A DNA stretch of 64,000 nucleotides from SZUA-309 sp050185825 (GCA_050185825.1 JBFWZA010000016.1:72890-136889); one strand, 5' to 3'. Positions 54,823 to 63,679 are shown, counted from the first letter of the stretch. Notes: generated from the sequence alone by a model not told the origin. A program made the numbers and translations.

Positions 54823-56088
54823 ATGTTCAAGACCAACGAGACCATCCGGGGCTTCGACGACGAGATCGCGGCCGCCATCGCCGAGGAAAACCGCCGCCAG
54901 GAGGAGCACATCGAGCTGATTGCCTCGGAGAACTACGCCAGCCCCCGGGTCATGGAGGCCCAGGGCAGCGTCCTGACGAACAAGTACGCCGAGGGCTACC
55001 CGCACAAGCGTTATTACGGCGGCTGCGAGTATGTGGATCAGGTGGAGGTGCTGGCCATCGAGCGGGTGAAGGCCCTGTTCGGCGCCGACTATGCCAACGT
55101 GCAGCCTCATTCCGGCTCCCAGGCGAACGCCGCCGTGTACCTGGCGCTGCTCTCCCCGGGCGACACCATTCTCGGCATGAGCCTGGATGCGGGCGGTCAC
55201 CTGACCCATGGGGCGGCGCCGAACTTCTCCGGCAAGACCTACCACGCCGTGCAGTACGGCCTGAACCCGGACACCGGCGAGGTGGACTACGACGAGATCG
55301 AGGCGCTGGCGAAGGAACACCAGCCGAAGATGATCATCGGCGGTTTCTCCGCCTACTCCCGGCAGCTCGACTGGCAGCGCTATCGCGATATCGCGGATTC
55401 GGTGGGCGCCTACCTGGTGGTGGACATGGCCCACGTGGCGGGACTGGTCGCAGCCGGTCTCTACCCGAGCCCGGTGCAGATCGCGGACGTGACCACCTCC
55501 ACGACGCACAAGACCCTGCGCGGCCCGCGCGGCGGCATCATCCTTGCCAAGGCCAATCCGGACATCGAGAAGAAGCTCAACTCGGCCCTGTTCCCGGGAT
55601 CCCAGGGTGGTCCGCTCATGCACGTGATTGCGGCCAAGGCCGTCTGCTTCAAGGAAGCGATGGAGCCGGAATTCGCGACGTATCAGAAGCAGGTGCTCGC
55701 CAATGCGCGCACCATGGCCTCCGGCTTTCAGGCCCGGGGCTACAAGGTTGTTTCCGGCGGCACGGACAACCACCTTTTCCTGCTCGACCTGATCGACAAG
55801 GACATCACCGGCAAGGATGCGGACGCGGCCCTCGGCCGCGCCAACATCACCGTGAACAAGAACGCGGTACCCAACGACCCCCGCTCGCCGTTCGTCACCA
55901 GCGGTCTCAGGATCGGTACCCCGGCCGTTACCACGCGCGGTTTCAAGGAGGCGGAGTGCGCGATGCTCACCGACTGGATGTGCGACGTGCTCGACGACAT
56001 CAAGAACGACAACATGATCGGCTCGGTGCAGCAGAAGGTGAAAAAGCTCTGCGGCCAGTTCCCCGTGTACCAGGCCCACGCGGCGTGA
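54823..56088 (+). CDS. glyA: Serine hydroxymethyltransferase
   Basis: PLP enzyme that interconverts serine and glycine and charges tetrahydrofolate with one-carbon units. The 421-residue protein has ENYASPRVMEAQGSVLTNKY, HSGSQANAAVY and the PLP-lysine region TTSTTHKTLRGPRGG. ATG at 54823 gives the normal N-terminus (MFKTNETIRGFDDEI); the frame extends upstream to 54745 without homology. A possible -10 element TAGAAT lies at 54779-54784. nrdR and ribD follow closely. Confidence 0.97.
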   Translation: MFKTNETIRGFDDEIAAAIAEENRRQEEHIELIASENYASPRVMEAQGSVLTNKYAEGYPHKRYYGGCEYVDQVEVLAIERVKALFGADYANVQPHSGSQANAAVYLALLSPGDTILGMSLDAGGHLTHGAAPNFSGKTYHAVQYGLNPDTGEVDYDEIEALAKEHQPKMIIGGFSAYSRQLDWQRYRDIADSVGAYLVVDMAHVAGLVAAGLYPSPVQIADVTTSTTHKTLRGPRGGIILAKANPDIEKKLNSALFPGSQGGPLMHVIAAKAVCFKEAMEPEFATYQKQVLANARTMASGFQARGYKVVSGGTDNHLFLLDLIDKDITGKDADAALGRANITVNKNAVPNDPRSPFVTSGLRIGTPAVTTRGFKEAECAMLTDWMCDVLDDIKNDNMIGSVQQKVKKLCGQFPVYQAHAA

Positions 56089-56095
56089 TTCGGCC

Positions 56096-56584
56096 ATGCA
56101 CTGCCCCTTCTGCGGTGCCGACGACACCAAGGTCATAGACTCTCGGCTGGTGGCCGAGGGCGACTCGGTGCGCCGTCGCCGGGAGTGCCAGGCCTGCGGT
56201 GAGCGCTTCACCACCTTCGAGACGGCGGAGCTCGTGATGCCGCGGGTGGTGAAGAGCGATGGCACCCGGGAGCCCTTCAACGAGGAAAAGCTCCGCCGCG
56301 GGCTGACGCGCGCGCTGGAGAAACGGCCGGTGAGCATCGAGGAGATCGAGTCGGCCATCAACCACATCATGCACCGTCTGCGCTCCACCGGTGAGCGTGA
56401 GCTGCCGTCCCGCGCCGTTGGCGAAGAGGTGATGGCGGAGCTCAGGAAGATCGACGCGGTGGCCTACGTGCGCTTCGCATCCGTCTACCGAGACTTTCAG
56501 GACGTGAGCGAGTTCCAGGACGAGATCCGGCGGCTGAAGGAGTCGGCGAAGGCGGACCGGCAGCCCCGCACCGGCGACGGCTGA
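56096..56584 (+). CDS. nrdR: Transcriptional repressor NrdR
   Basis: ATP/dATP-sensing repressor of ribonucleotide reductase genes. The 162-residue protein has the N-terminal zinc ribbon (HCPFCGADDTKVIDSR; CQACGERFTTFE) and the ATP-cone domain (RVVKSDGTREPFNEEKL). It overlaps the ribD start as TGATG. The glyA-nrdR-ribD order is widespread in gammaproteobacteria. Confidence 0.97.
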   Translation: MHCPFCGADDTKVIDSRLVAEGDSVRRRRECQACGERFTTFETAELVMPRVVKSDGTREPFNEEKLRRGLTRALEKRPVSIEEIESAINHIMHRLRSTGERELPSRAVGEEVMAELRKIDAVAYVRFASVYRDFQDVSEFQDEIRRLKESAKADRQPRTGDG

Positions 56585-57690
56585 TGGCATCCGAGTCGGA
56601 TCGGCTGTTTCTCGGCGTCGCGGTCGAGCTCGCCGCGCGCGGACTCAACTCCACCACCCCGAATCCCCGCGTGGGCTGTCTGGTCGTGCGCGATGGTGTG
56701 GTCATCGGAAGGGGCTGGCACGTGCGCGCGGGCGAAGGCCATGCGGAGGTGAACGCCCTCGCGGATGCCCGCGCCGCGGGAAATGCGCAACGCATTGCCG
56801 GCGCGACCGCCTACGTGAGCCTCGAGCCGTGCAGCCACCACGGCCGCACCCCGCCCTGCAGCCGGGCACTGATCGACGCCGGTATCACCCGGGTGGTGGC
56901 CGCCATGCACGATCCCAACCCGCGGGTATCCGGCGGGGGTTTTGCCGAGCTCGCAGGCGCCGGCGTTGCGGTGGAAGTCGTCGAGCTGCCGGAAGCGCAG
57001 ACCCTGAACGCCGGCTACGTCAGCCGCCTCAGCCGCGGCCGGCCGCTGGTCCGGCTCAAGGTGGCGGCGTCGCTGGACGGACGCACGGCCATGGCCAGCG
57101 GTGAGAGCCGCTGGGTGACGGGTGAAGCCGCCCGCGCTGACGTGCAGACCTGGCGGGCGCGAAGCTGCGCGGTGATCACCGGGGCGGACACGGTGCTCGC
57201 CGATGATCCCGCGCTCACCGTGCGCGATCCGGCACAGGCAGTGGACGACCGCATCCGCCAGCCGCTGCGGGTGATCGCGGACAGCCATCTGCGGGTGGGC
57301 GCCGGCGCCAGGCTCTTCGGCGAGCCGGGTGCCGTGCTCGTGGCCCACACCGATGGCCGGCCCGCCCACGCGCGGGCGGAGTTTCTGCAGCTCGCGGCGG
57401 ACGCTGGCGGGCGCGTGGATCTTCTGGCCCTGCTCGAGGCTCTGGCCGCGAGAGAGCACAACGAGGTGCTGGTCGAGGCGGGCCCGACGCTGATTGGCGC
57501 CTTTCTGCGGGCGGGACTCTGGGACGAGCTGCTGCTCTACGTGGCGCCGAAGCTGCTCGGCAGCGACGCGCGGCCGCTGGCGCACCTGCCGATTCAGCGC
57601 ATGATCGACGCGATTGAGGCTAGAATCGCGGATCGTGCGCAGATTGGAGCCGATCTCCGGCTGCGCCTGGTACCGACACAAGCGAGGTAG
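56584..57690 (+). CDS. ribD: Bifunctional riboflavin deaminase/reductase RibD
   Basis: Performs the deamination and reduction steps of riboflavin synthesis. The 368-residue protein has the zinc deaminase motifs HAEVNAL and PCSHHGRTPPC in the first 150 residues and a C-terminal reductase domain (LKVAASLDGRTAMASGESRW; VEAGPTLIGAFL). Usually ribE, ribBA and ribH follow before nusB; here nusB starts five bases after the stop, so those genes must be elsewhere. Confidence 0.95.
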   Translation: MASESDRLFLGVAVELAARGLNSTTPNPRVGCLVVRDGVVIGRGWHVRAGEGHAEVNALADARAAGNAQRIAGATAYVSLEPCSHHGRTPPCSRALIDAGITRVVAAMHDPNPRVSGGGFAELAGAGVAVEVVELPEAQTLNAGYVSRLSRGRPLVRLKVAASLDGRTAMASGESRWVTGEAARADVQTWRARSCAVITGADTVLADDPALTVRDPAQAVDDRIRQPLRVIADSHLRVGAGARLFGEPGAVLVAHTDGRPAHARAEFLQLAADAGGRVDLLALLEALAAREHNEVLVEAGPTLIGAFLRAGLWDELLLYVAPKLLGSDARPLAHLPIQRMIDAIEARIADRAQIGADLRLRLVPTQAR

Positions 57691-57694
57691 TACG

Positions 57695-58141
57695 TTGAGC
57701 GCTGGCAAGTGGGCCCGCCGGAAGGCGCGTCGCGCCCTGGTTCAGGCGGTGTATCAGTGGCAGATGGCCGGAGGCACCGCCGCTGAGATCGAGGCCGAGT
57801 ACAAGGCCAACGGGTCCCTGGACAAGGCGGACCAGACATTCTTTCACGAGCTCCTGGGCGGGGTGCTGCGTCACTCCGCCGAGCTGGATGCACTGCTCAC
57901 GCCGGTGCTGACCGACCGCACTATCAGCGAGCTCGATAACGTGGAGCGGGCCGTGCTGCGGCTGGCCACCCGCGAGCTCGAGAACCGGATCGACGTGCCC
58001 TATCGCGTGGTGATCGACGAGTACGTGGAGCTCACCAAGCTGTTCGGTGCCGAGGAAGGTCACAAGTTCGTCAACGGCGTGCTCGACCGGCTGGCGGGTA
58101 CGCTGCGACCGGTGGAAGTCGCTGCCCGTGAACGAGTTTGA
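57695..58141 (+). CDS. nusB: Transcription antitermination factor NusB
   Basis: RNA-binding protein of the rRNA antitermination complex. The 148-residue protein begins GKWARRKARRALVQAVYQWQ and has the conserved VERAVLRLATRELENRIDVP and KFVNGVLDRLA. TTG start at 57695 preceded by GAGGT; earlier frames overlap ribD and are not NusB. It overlaps thiL by 14 bases. Confidence 0.95.
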   Translation: MSAGKWARRKARRALVQAVYQWQMAGGTAAEIEAEYKANGSLDKADQTFFHELLGGVLRHSAELDALLTPVLTDRTISELDNVERAVLRLATRELENRIDVPYRVVIDEYVELTKLFGAEEGHKFVNGVLDRLAGTLRPVEVAARERV

Positions 58142-59006
58142 GCTCATCGATGCAATTCTTGCCGTGCTCGGCCCTGCCGGAGAAGGCGGCATCATCGGGC
58201 CCGGAGACGATTGCGCCGTTATAGCGCCGCCACCCGGCGAGCTGCTGGTGTCCTCAATAGACACCCTGGTGGGAGGCGTGCACTTCCCGCTCAACGCCCC
58301 GGGCAATCTGGTCGGCTATCGCGCCATCATGGTGAGCGTCTCGGACCTGGCCGCCATGGGAGCCGAGCCCGCCGAGGTGCTCGTCGCCCTGACGCTGGAG
58401 GAAACCGACCAGCGGTGGGCGCTGGACGTGGCAGCCGGCATGCGCGAGGCGATCCTGGAAACCGGCGGCCGGATCCTCGGCGGCAACCTGGCCCGCGGTC
58501 AGCGTAACATCACCTCCAGCGTGCATGGGTTCTGCCCACGGGAAGGTCTGCTTACCCGGGGCGGCGCGCAGCCGGGAGACGGCATCTTCGTCACCGGCGC
58601 GCTCGGCGCCTCGGCCGCGGCCGTCGCGCTCGGCACGCTCGACGATCTGACAAACCCCCTCACGTCCCGCTACTTCCGGCCCCGTGCACGTATCGATGCG
58701 GGACTCGCATTGCGCGGCATCGCCACGAGCGCCATCGACCTGTCGGATGGCCTGCTGCAGGACCTGGATCACGTCTGCAGCGCGAGCCGCGCCGGCGCAG
58801 ATCTCGAGTCGACAGCGATCCCGGTGGCGGCGGGGGCTTCTCTCGTGCACGCGCTGCACGGCGGCGACGACTACGAGCTGCTCTTCACCGCCGCAGGCAG
58901 GCCGGATGGCGTGGACTGTGTGCGCATCGGCACGGTGACCTCCGATCCCGGCATCCGCCTCGACGGCGCCGCAGTGGCGATCAAGGGCTACGTGCACTTC
59001 CTGTGA
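58128..59006 (+). CDS. thiL: Thiamine-monophosphate kinase
   Basis: ATP-dependent kinase that completes thiamine diphosphate. The 292-residue protein has IIGPGDDCAVI, SIDTLVGGVHFP, GGNLARG, IDLSDGLLQDL and GGDDYELLFT, the family motifs. The GTG start inside nusB gives MNEFELIDAIL, the standard beginning. It is slightly shorter than E. coli ThiL (325). The stop overlaps pgpA as GTGA. Confidence 0.95.
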   Translation: MNEFELIDAILAVLGPAGEGGIIGPGDDCAVIAPPPGELLVSSIDTLVGGVHFPLNAPGNLVGYRAIMVSVSDLAAMGAEPAEVLVALTLEETDQRWALDVAAGMREAILETGGRILGGNLARGQRNITSSVHGFCPREGLLTRGGAQPGDGIFVTGALGASAAAVALGTLDDLTNPLTSRYFRPRARIDAGLALRGIATSAIDLSDGLLQDLDHVCSASRAGADLESTAIPVAAGASLVHALHGGDDYELLFTAAGRPDGVDCVRIGTVTSDPGIRLDGAAVAIKGYVHFL

Positions 59007-59509
59007 GCGCGTCTCCGGCAATCGGCTGGCGGCAGTGGCGCGATCCCGAGGTGTGGCTCGTCTGTGGGCTCGGCAGCGGCTTCTCGCCGAAAGCGCCGGG
59101 AACGGTCGGCAGCCTCGCGGCGGTCGCGCTCTGGTGGTTTGCGATTGCGCCGCTGTCGCTGGCGCAGCAGCTCGGCGTGATCGTGCTGGCCACGGCGCTC
59201 GGCACCTGGCTGGTACGGCGGGTGCAGCGTCGCTATGGCGTCACGGACCCCGCCACCATCGTGGTGGACGAGTTCGCCGGCCAGTGGATCGCGCTGCTCG
59301 CCGTGTCCGTCGACCTGCGCGATGAGTTCTGGCCGGTGCTGGCGGCGTTCGGCCTGTTCCGGCTGTTCGACATCTGGAAGCCCTGGCCGGTGGGCATGCT
59401 GGAGCGCCGGGTGGGCGGCGCGTTCGGGGTGATGGTGGACGACCTGGCCGCCGGTGTGATGGCCCTGGCTGTGCTGCAGTTCACACTCTACGGTTTGCAG
59501 AACATTTGA
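59003..59509 (+). CDS. pgpA: Phosphatidylglycerophosphatase A
   Basis: Membrane phosphatase that makes phosphatidylglycerol. The 168-residue protein has the LGSGFSPKAPGTVGSL motif, several hydrophobic helices and VVDEFAGQWIAL, and ends near residue 150 with MVDDLAAGVMALAVLQ, all typical of PgpA. GTG start overlapping thiL, so the nusB-thiL-pgpA genes are one unit. Confidence 0.94.
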   Translation: MSASPAIGWRQWRDPEVWLVCGLGSGFSPKAPGTVGSLAAVALWWFAIAPLSLAQQLGVIVLATALGTWLVRRVQRRYGVTDPATIVVDEFAGQWIALLAVSVDLRDEFWPVLAAFGLFRLFDIWKPWPVGMLERRVGGAFGVMVDDLAAGVMALAVLQFTLYGLQNI

Positions 59510-59560
59510 AGCTCGCCGGCTTCGCTACACTTACCGGGAAAGTTCAGTGCAGGGAACGGC

Positions 59561-60229
59561 ATGCTGAAACACATCGCGCTGCAGGCAGGCCTGCTGGCAT
59601 CAAGCCTTGTGCTCACGCTCGTCGCGACGGCCGCCGGACCGGTGCCGGTGGAGATCGTCGGGCTCTTCAAGGATCAGGCCGTGATCCGAGCCGGTTCTGG
59701 GCAGCAGCTGCTCAAGGTGGGCGAGGCCACAGCGTCCGGCGTGACGCTCATCTCCGCCAGCGCCCAGGAAGCGGTGGTCTCCTACAACGGCGAACGGCAC
59801 ACGCTGAGCCTGACCAGGCAGGCGGCCGGTGCGGGCGGTTACTCCGAGGCGCAGGTTGCGCAGGTGTCGATTCCGGCGGACAACCTCGGCCATTACCGCA
59901 TCCGCGGTGCCATCAACAACCGCTTCGTGGACTTTCTCGTGGACACCGGTGCGACCGTGGTGGCGATCTCCTCCGTCACGGCGGACGGGCTCGGCATCGA
60001 CTATCGAAGCCGCGGTCAGAAAGGCTTCGTGCAGACCGCTCAGGGAAATGCCGAATCCTACTACCTGAGCCTGGATTCCGTGACCGTGTCCGGCATCACG
60101 GCGCACAACGTGCAGGCTGCCGTGATCACAGGCAGCTATCCCACGGAAATCCTGCTCGGCATGTCGTTTCTCAGGAACGTCTCGATGCAGGAGCAGAGCG
60201 GCGTCCTGACCCTGGTCAAGAACAACTGA
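59561..60229 (+). CDS. Retropepsin-like aspartic protease (TIGR02281 type)
   Basis: 222 residues with a signal peptide (to about residue 25), so periplasmic or secreted. The C-terminal half has the single aspartic protease motif FLVDTGATVVAIS and the later ILLGMSFLRNV, as in clan AA proteases of the TIGR02281 family; a dimer would be needed for activity. Substrate unknown. Convergent with ispA and separated from it by a hairpin. Confidence 0.82.
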   Translation: MLKHIALQAGLLASSLVLTLVATAAGPVPVEIVGLFKDQAVIRAGSGQQLLKVGEATASGVTLISASAQEAVVSYNGERHTLSLTRQAAGAGGYSEAQVAQVSIPADNLGHYRIRGAINNRFVDFLVDTGATVVAISSVTADGLGIDYRSRGQKGFVQTAQGNAESYYLSLDSVTVSGITAHNVQAAVITGSYPTEILLGMSFLRNVSMQEQSGVLTLVKNN

Positions 60230-60254
60230 CGCACGCGGATCCGCGTGCGGTCAG
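60226..60254. terminator. Bidirectional hairpin between aspartic protease gene and ispA
   Basis: CTGAC/GTCAG and GCACGCG/CGCGTGC stems around GATC, with one unpaired G on the right side, span both stop codons. No T run on either side. Confidence 0.45.
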
Positions 60255-61147
60255 TGATCGCGCTGAACGATGGTGCGGGCGAGCTCGCCCAGGAGATCGT
60301 GCTCGAGATCGGCGCGCTTGAGCAGCGCGAGGGATTCAGAGAGCAGATCCGCTGCCTGTGCCTTCGCCTGGCGGACACCGAGCAGCGACGTGTAGGTGCT
60401 CTTCTTCGCCTTCTCATCCGACTTCGCGGGCTTGCCGAGCTGCTCCGTGGACTGGGTCACGTCCAGCACGTCGTCGATGATCTGAAACGCCAGGCCGATG
60501 CGGGAAGCGAACTCGGTGAGCAGCACGTAGGTTTCCGCGTCCACTTTGGCGTTGCCGAACAGCGCACCGATCTGCACAGCCACCCGGATCAGCGCGCCGG
60601 TCTTGCCGGCGTGCAACGCCTGCAGCTCGGTGAGCGAGAGCTGCTTGTTTTCCGACTCCATGTCGAACACCTGACCGCCCACCATGCCCTGCCAGCCGGC
60701 GGCTTCCGCCAGAAGCTGAATGGCCGTGAGACGGACGTCCGTGCGCGAGATCGGCGCGGTGGCCAGCGTGTCGAAGGCGAGGGTGAGCAGTGCATCCCCG
60801 GCGAGGATCGCGTTGGCCTCGCCGAACTTGATGTGGCCGCTCGGCAGACCGTGGCGCAGCTCGTCGTTGTCCATCGCCGGCAGATCGTCGTGCAGCAACG
60901 AGTAGGCGTGGATGAACTCCACCGCGCAGGCCGGCGCCAGGGCGTTCTCGAGATTGCCGCCGAGACCGGTGCAGGTGGCGCACACCAGCAGCGGCCGGAT
61001 GCGCTTGCCGCCGGAGAGCGTCGCATAGCGCATAGCGTCCACCAGCACCTGGGCGTGGGGCGAGCTCACCGGCAGGTGGTGGCGCAGGGCGTCCTCGATG
61101 ATGTCCCGTAAGGATCTGAGCTCAGGCGTCATCGAGGTTGTCGACAT
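60251..61147 (-). CDS. ispA: Farnesyl/geranyl diphosphate synthase IspA
   Basis: Short-chain prenyl transferase that builds farnesyl diphosphate. The 298-residue protein has the first Asp-rich motif DDLPAMDNDELRHG and the second IIDDVLDVTQ, plus SGGKRIRPLL. Start ATG at 61147 or 61132; both overlap or abut xseB, and the longer reads through its end. dxs, which often follows, is not here. Confidence 0.94.
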   Translation of the reverse strand: MSTTSMTPELRSLRDIIEDALRHHLPVSSPHAQVLVDAMRYATLSGGKRIRPLLVCATCTGLGGNLENALAPACAVEFIHAYSLLHDDLPAMDNDELRHGLPSGHIKFGEANAILAGDALLTLAFDTLATAPISRTDVRLTAIQLLAEAAGWQGMVGGQVFDMESENKQLSLTELQALHAGKTGALIRVAVQIGALFGNAKVDAETYVLLTEFASRIGLAFQIIDDVLDVTQSTEQLGKPAKSDEKAKKSTYTSLLGVRQAKAQAADLLSESLALLKRADLEHDLLGELARTIVQRDH

Positions 61148-61388
61148 CGAGGTCTTCGAGCGCGCCGGACTCGGTGAGCACCTTCACCTTGAGCTCGGCG
61201 GCCTGCAGCGCCGCCTGGCAGTGGCGGGTGAGCCGCACGCCCCGCTCGAAGGCGGCGAGCGACTGCTCGAGGCTGAGCTCGCCGGTTTCCATCTTCTCGA
61301 CGAGGCCTTCGAGCTCCGCCAGGGCGGCCTCGAAACTGACGTCTTCCAGGTCGTTGCTGGCTTCCGGTTCCCTGGACTTTTTCGCCAT
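61122..61388 (-). CDS. xseB: Exodeoxyribonuclease VII small subunit
   Basis: 88-residue helical subunit of exonuclease VII; the pattern SFEAALAELEGLVEKMETGE and SLAAFERGVRLTRHCQAALQ is diagnostic. It lies between the small winged-helix gene and ispA and its 3' end overlaps the ispA start, the usual xseB-ispA pairing. Confidence 0.94.
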   Translation of the reverse strand: MAKKSREPEASNDLEDVSFEAALAELEGLVEKMETGELSLEQSLAAFERGVRLTRHCQAALQAAELKVKVLTESGALEDLDVDNLDDA

Positions 61389-61392
61389 GGGA

Positions 61393-61632
61393 TCAGCCCG
61401 CTTTGCGGGCGGCTTCGGTGAGCGAGTAGGCGCCGGTTGCGGGATCGGCCGAGATCACCCCTCGGGATTCGAGCCTGGACAGCTCGCCGCGGATTTCCCA
61501 GGTGAGCAGCGGCTCACCAGCGGCGCGCAGCGCGTCGGCGATGTGCCCGGGACGGAAAGACGTGTTGCCTGACGCCACCAGTGATCGGATCACGGCGTAG
61601 ATCTCGTCGGTGCGGTGCTCATCAATGCTCAA
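61393..61632 (-). CDS. Small winged-helix-like protein
   Basis: 79 residues: IYAVIRSLVASGNTSFRPGHIADALRAAG, then EIRGELSRLESRGVISADPA, the pattern of a winged helix that would bind DNA or another protein. No effector domain. It starts the xseB-ispA unit (four bases before xseB), so it may be a small regulator or just a neighbour. I do not recognise a named family. Confidence 0.6.
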   Translation of the reverse strand: MSIDEHRTDEIYAVIRSLVASGNTSFRPGHIADALRAAGEPLLTWEIRGELSRLESRGVISADPATGAYSLTEAARKAG

Positions 61633-61688
61633 TGGACGCTCTCTTCAGACCCCGGAGTCAACGGGCGGCATTTTTTACCAGAATCAGC

Positions 61689-63059
61689 CTACTCCCGCCA
61701 GGGTTGGCCCGCCCGGTAAGCCGCCAGGTGCTTCGCCAGCGCTTCGGCCTCCGCCGTGCCCGCCTCGGCCAGCAGCGCGATGGCCCGCTCCTGGGTGCTC
61801 ACCGCTTCGGCGAAGCGGCCGGCCTCCGCGTACGCCGCGGCCAGCGTATCCAGATACGCCGCGTTCTCGTTCTGCTTTACGGCCCTCTCCGCGTAGACCA
61901 GGGCCAGCCTGCCGTCCCGCAGCTCGGCGTGCTCGCTGGTGGACAGCATCCACGCATAGTCGTTCTGGGCCTGGGCGAGGTCCTGCTGCGCGGCCTTCGA
62001 TACCCACAGCGCCGCTTCGTGCTCCTCGCCTTTCTGCAGCAGCACGTAGAATAGCCGCAGCTGCGCCTGTCCGAACCCGGCCTCGGCGCCGCGCAGGTAC
62101 CAGCTCTCCGCCGCGGCCAGATCCTGGCGCACGCCGATGCCGGCCTCGTACATGTGGCCGAGGCTCAGGCTGCCGGCCAGGTTGCCGGCCTCGGCGGCGC
62201 GCTCGAGCAGCGCTCTGGCCTGGCTCGGATCCACCGGCACGCCCTCACCCACCAGGTACATATGACCCAGCGCCACCTGCGCCATGGTGGAACCTTCTTC
62301 CGAGGCGGCTTCGAAGAGCTGCGCGGCGGTGGCGAGATCGGCGTCCGGCAGCTCGTTCTTGTAGTGCATGTAGCCGAGTGCGACCTTGGCCTCCGCGGAT
62401 CCTGCGGCGACGGCTTTCTCGATCCACTCCCGGGCGAGCGCAATGTCCGGCTCGTCCGTGAAGTCCGAGCGGTAGCTGCGGCCGAGGTAGAGCATGGCGC
62501 TCGCGTCGCCTGCCTCGGCAGCTTCCTCAAGAATGGCGCGCGCTCGCGGCACATCCTGCTCTACACCGCGGCCTTCGAGAAGCGAGAAGCCGACGAACAG
62601 GCTCGCCTCCGGGTGACCGAGCTCCATCGCCGTCTGGAAGAAGGCGTAGGCGATCTCGGCGTTCTCCGGCACGCCCTCACCGCGGTGGTAGAGCCCGCCG
62701 AGCCCGACCAGCGCAGGGCCGTTGCCGGGGTCGAACTCCAGGGCCCGGGCGTAATCCTTGCTCGCCGACACAGGCAGACCGTCCGCATAGTAGCTGTAGG
62801 CCCGCAGATAGTAGGCACGGGAGCGGGCGGCCCGGTCGATCCGGGGATCGATGAGCGCGGGCGCCAGGTAGGTGCGGGCAAGGTCATTGTCGCCGGCCTG
62901 GATGAGCTCCACGGCACGGGCGATATAGGCCGGGGCGTCCGGCGCGCCTGCGGCCACCGGGGCTGCCGCAATCAGCCCGAAAAAAAGGCAGCTAAACAGC
63001 CTAATCTTTCGAAGAACGCTGGTCAGAAGGGGGGTTGAACCGATCAATTTCGTCCGCAT
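61689..63059 (-). CDS. Sel1-like repeat protein
   Basis: 456 residues with an N-terminal signal segment (LFSCLFFGLIAAAPVAAG) and about eight Sel1/TPR-type repeats of 36 residues through the middle (for example ALVGLGGLYHRGEGVPENAE, AMLYLGRSYRSDFTDEPDIA), followed by a TPR-like end. Such proteins are periplasmic adaptors; the partner is unknown. It is divergent from ssrA by 77 bases. Confidence 0.8.
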   Translation of the reverse strand: MRTKLIGSTPLLTSVLRKIRLFSCLFFGLIAAAPVAAGAPDAPAYIARAVELIQAGDNDLARTYLAPALIDPRIDRAARSRAYYLRAYSYYADGLPVSASKDYARALEFDPGNGPALVGLGGLYHRGEGVPENAEIAYAFFQTAMELGHPEASLFVGFSLLEGRGVEQDVPRARAILEEAAEAGDASAMLYLGRSYRSDFTDEPDIALAREWIEKAVAAGSAEAKVALGYMHYKNELPDADLATAAQLFEAASEEGSTMAQVALGHMYLVGEGVPVDPSQARALLERAAEAGNLAGSLSLGHMYEAGIGVRQDLAAAESWYLRGAEAGFGQAQLRLFYVLLQKGEEHEAALWVSKAAQQDLAQAQNDYAWMLSTSEHAELRDGRLALVYAERAVKQNENAAYLDTLAAAYAEAGRFAEAVSTQERAIALLAEAGTAEAEALAKHLAAYRAGQPWRE

Positions 63060-63092
63060 CTAAGGATCAGAGTTTGCCAGACTTGGATCACC

Positions 63093-63119
63093 TTGGCGTG
63101 ATGGGGTTCATGGTAGACT
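63093..63119 (+). promoter_or_regulatory. Possible ssrA promoter
   Basis: TTGGCG (63093-63098) and TAGACT (63114-63119) with a 15-base spacer lie just before the tmRNA. The spacing is short of ideal, so this is tentative. Confidence 0.4.
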
Positions 63120-63136
63120 CCGCGACATACCTTCCT

Positions 63137-63493
63137 GGGGGCGACTTGGCTTCGACGGGGGTAGCAGAGCAGAAGGTGCATGCCGAGAGGGTAGTGACTC
63201 TCGTAAAACAATCGCTGCAACTTTTATAGTTGCCAACGACGAAAACTACGCACTAGCGGCCTAAAAAACCCGCTTACGTCGATGATCCGGGCCTGTGAGG
63301 TGAAATCGACGGCTAAGTTCGCAGGATCGCGTGGATGCCTCGCCCGGGGCTGAAGCGTTAAAACCAATCGGGCTCGCCGACAGCACCCTGACCGTTGGGT
63401 CGCTGGAGGCTAAATCAATAAGCGGACTCTAAGCATGTAGAGCCGACTGCCGAGCGCCTACGGACGCGGGTTCAACTCCCGCCGCCTCCACCA
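63137..63493 (+). ncRNA. ssrA: Transfer-messenger RNA (tmRNA)
   Basis: 357 bases in one piece. The 5' end GGGGGCG pairs with CGCCTCC before an encoded CCA to form the alanine-acceptor domain, and the T-arm GGTTCAACTCC is present. The tag reading frame starts with the GCC at 63232 and encodes ANDENYALAA followed by TAA (63262-63264), the same tag as in many gammaproteobacteria. Rescues stalled ribosomes with SmpB. An integrase gene begins 189 bases beyond the 3' end. Confidence 0.97.
63470..63493. other. Probable attachment site core at the ssrA 3' end
   Basis: The 3' terminal segment of ssrA, from the T-arm to the CCA, is the usual crossover site of ssrA-targeting integrases. An integrase gene follows in the correct orientation. 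The matching right-end copy would lie outside the window, so the exact core is not proven. Confidence 0.55.
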
Positions 63494-63498
63494 TCACC

Positions 63499-63522
63499 GA
63501 GTTTTCAAGGCCTTGAAAACTC
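63499..63522. repeat. Perfect 24-bp palindrome after ssrA
   Basis: GAGTTTTCAAGG is followed directly by its reverse complement CCTTGAAAACTC. With no spacer it would form a poor RNA hairpin but a good DNA-binding site, possibly for an island-encoded protein. Confidence 0.6.
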
Positions 63523-63527
63523 ACGAG

Positions 63528-63552
63528 AAAGCGCCCTCAGTGGCGCTTTTTT
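63528..63552 (+). terminator. Intrinsic terminator after ssrA
   Basis: AAAGCGCC and GGCGCTTT pair around a CTCAGT loop and are followed by a T run (TTTTTTCTT), a standard Rho-independent terminator. Confidence 0.85.
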
Positions 63553-63631
63553 CTTATCTAAATCAAGCAAATACGTTTAGCAAAAGCATCTCTCGGGATA
63601 CCTCGCTATATCCCGCCTTCACGCCCTTTCC

Positions 63632-63679
63632 GGGGGTATATTTGGGGGTATAAAATACCCCCAGCCAGGAAATACCCCC
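63632..63679. repeat. GGGGGTAT iterons before the integrase gene
   Basis: Two direct copies of GGGGGTAT (63632-63639, 63644-63651) are followed by two inverted copies ATACCCCC (63655-63662, 63672-63679), ending three bases before the integrase ATG. They probably serve as an autoregulatory operator or as arm-type binding sites for integrase or an excisionase. Confidence 0.7.
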
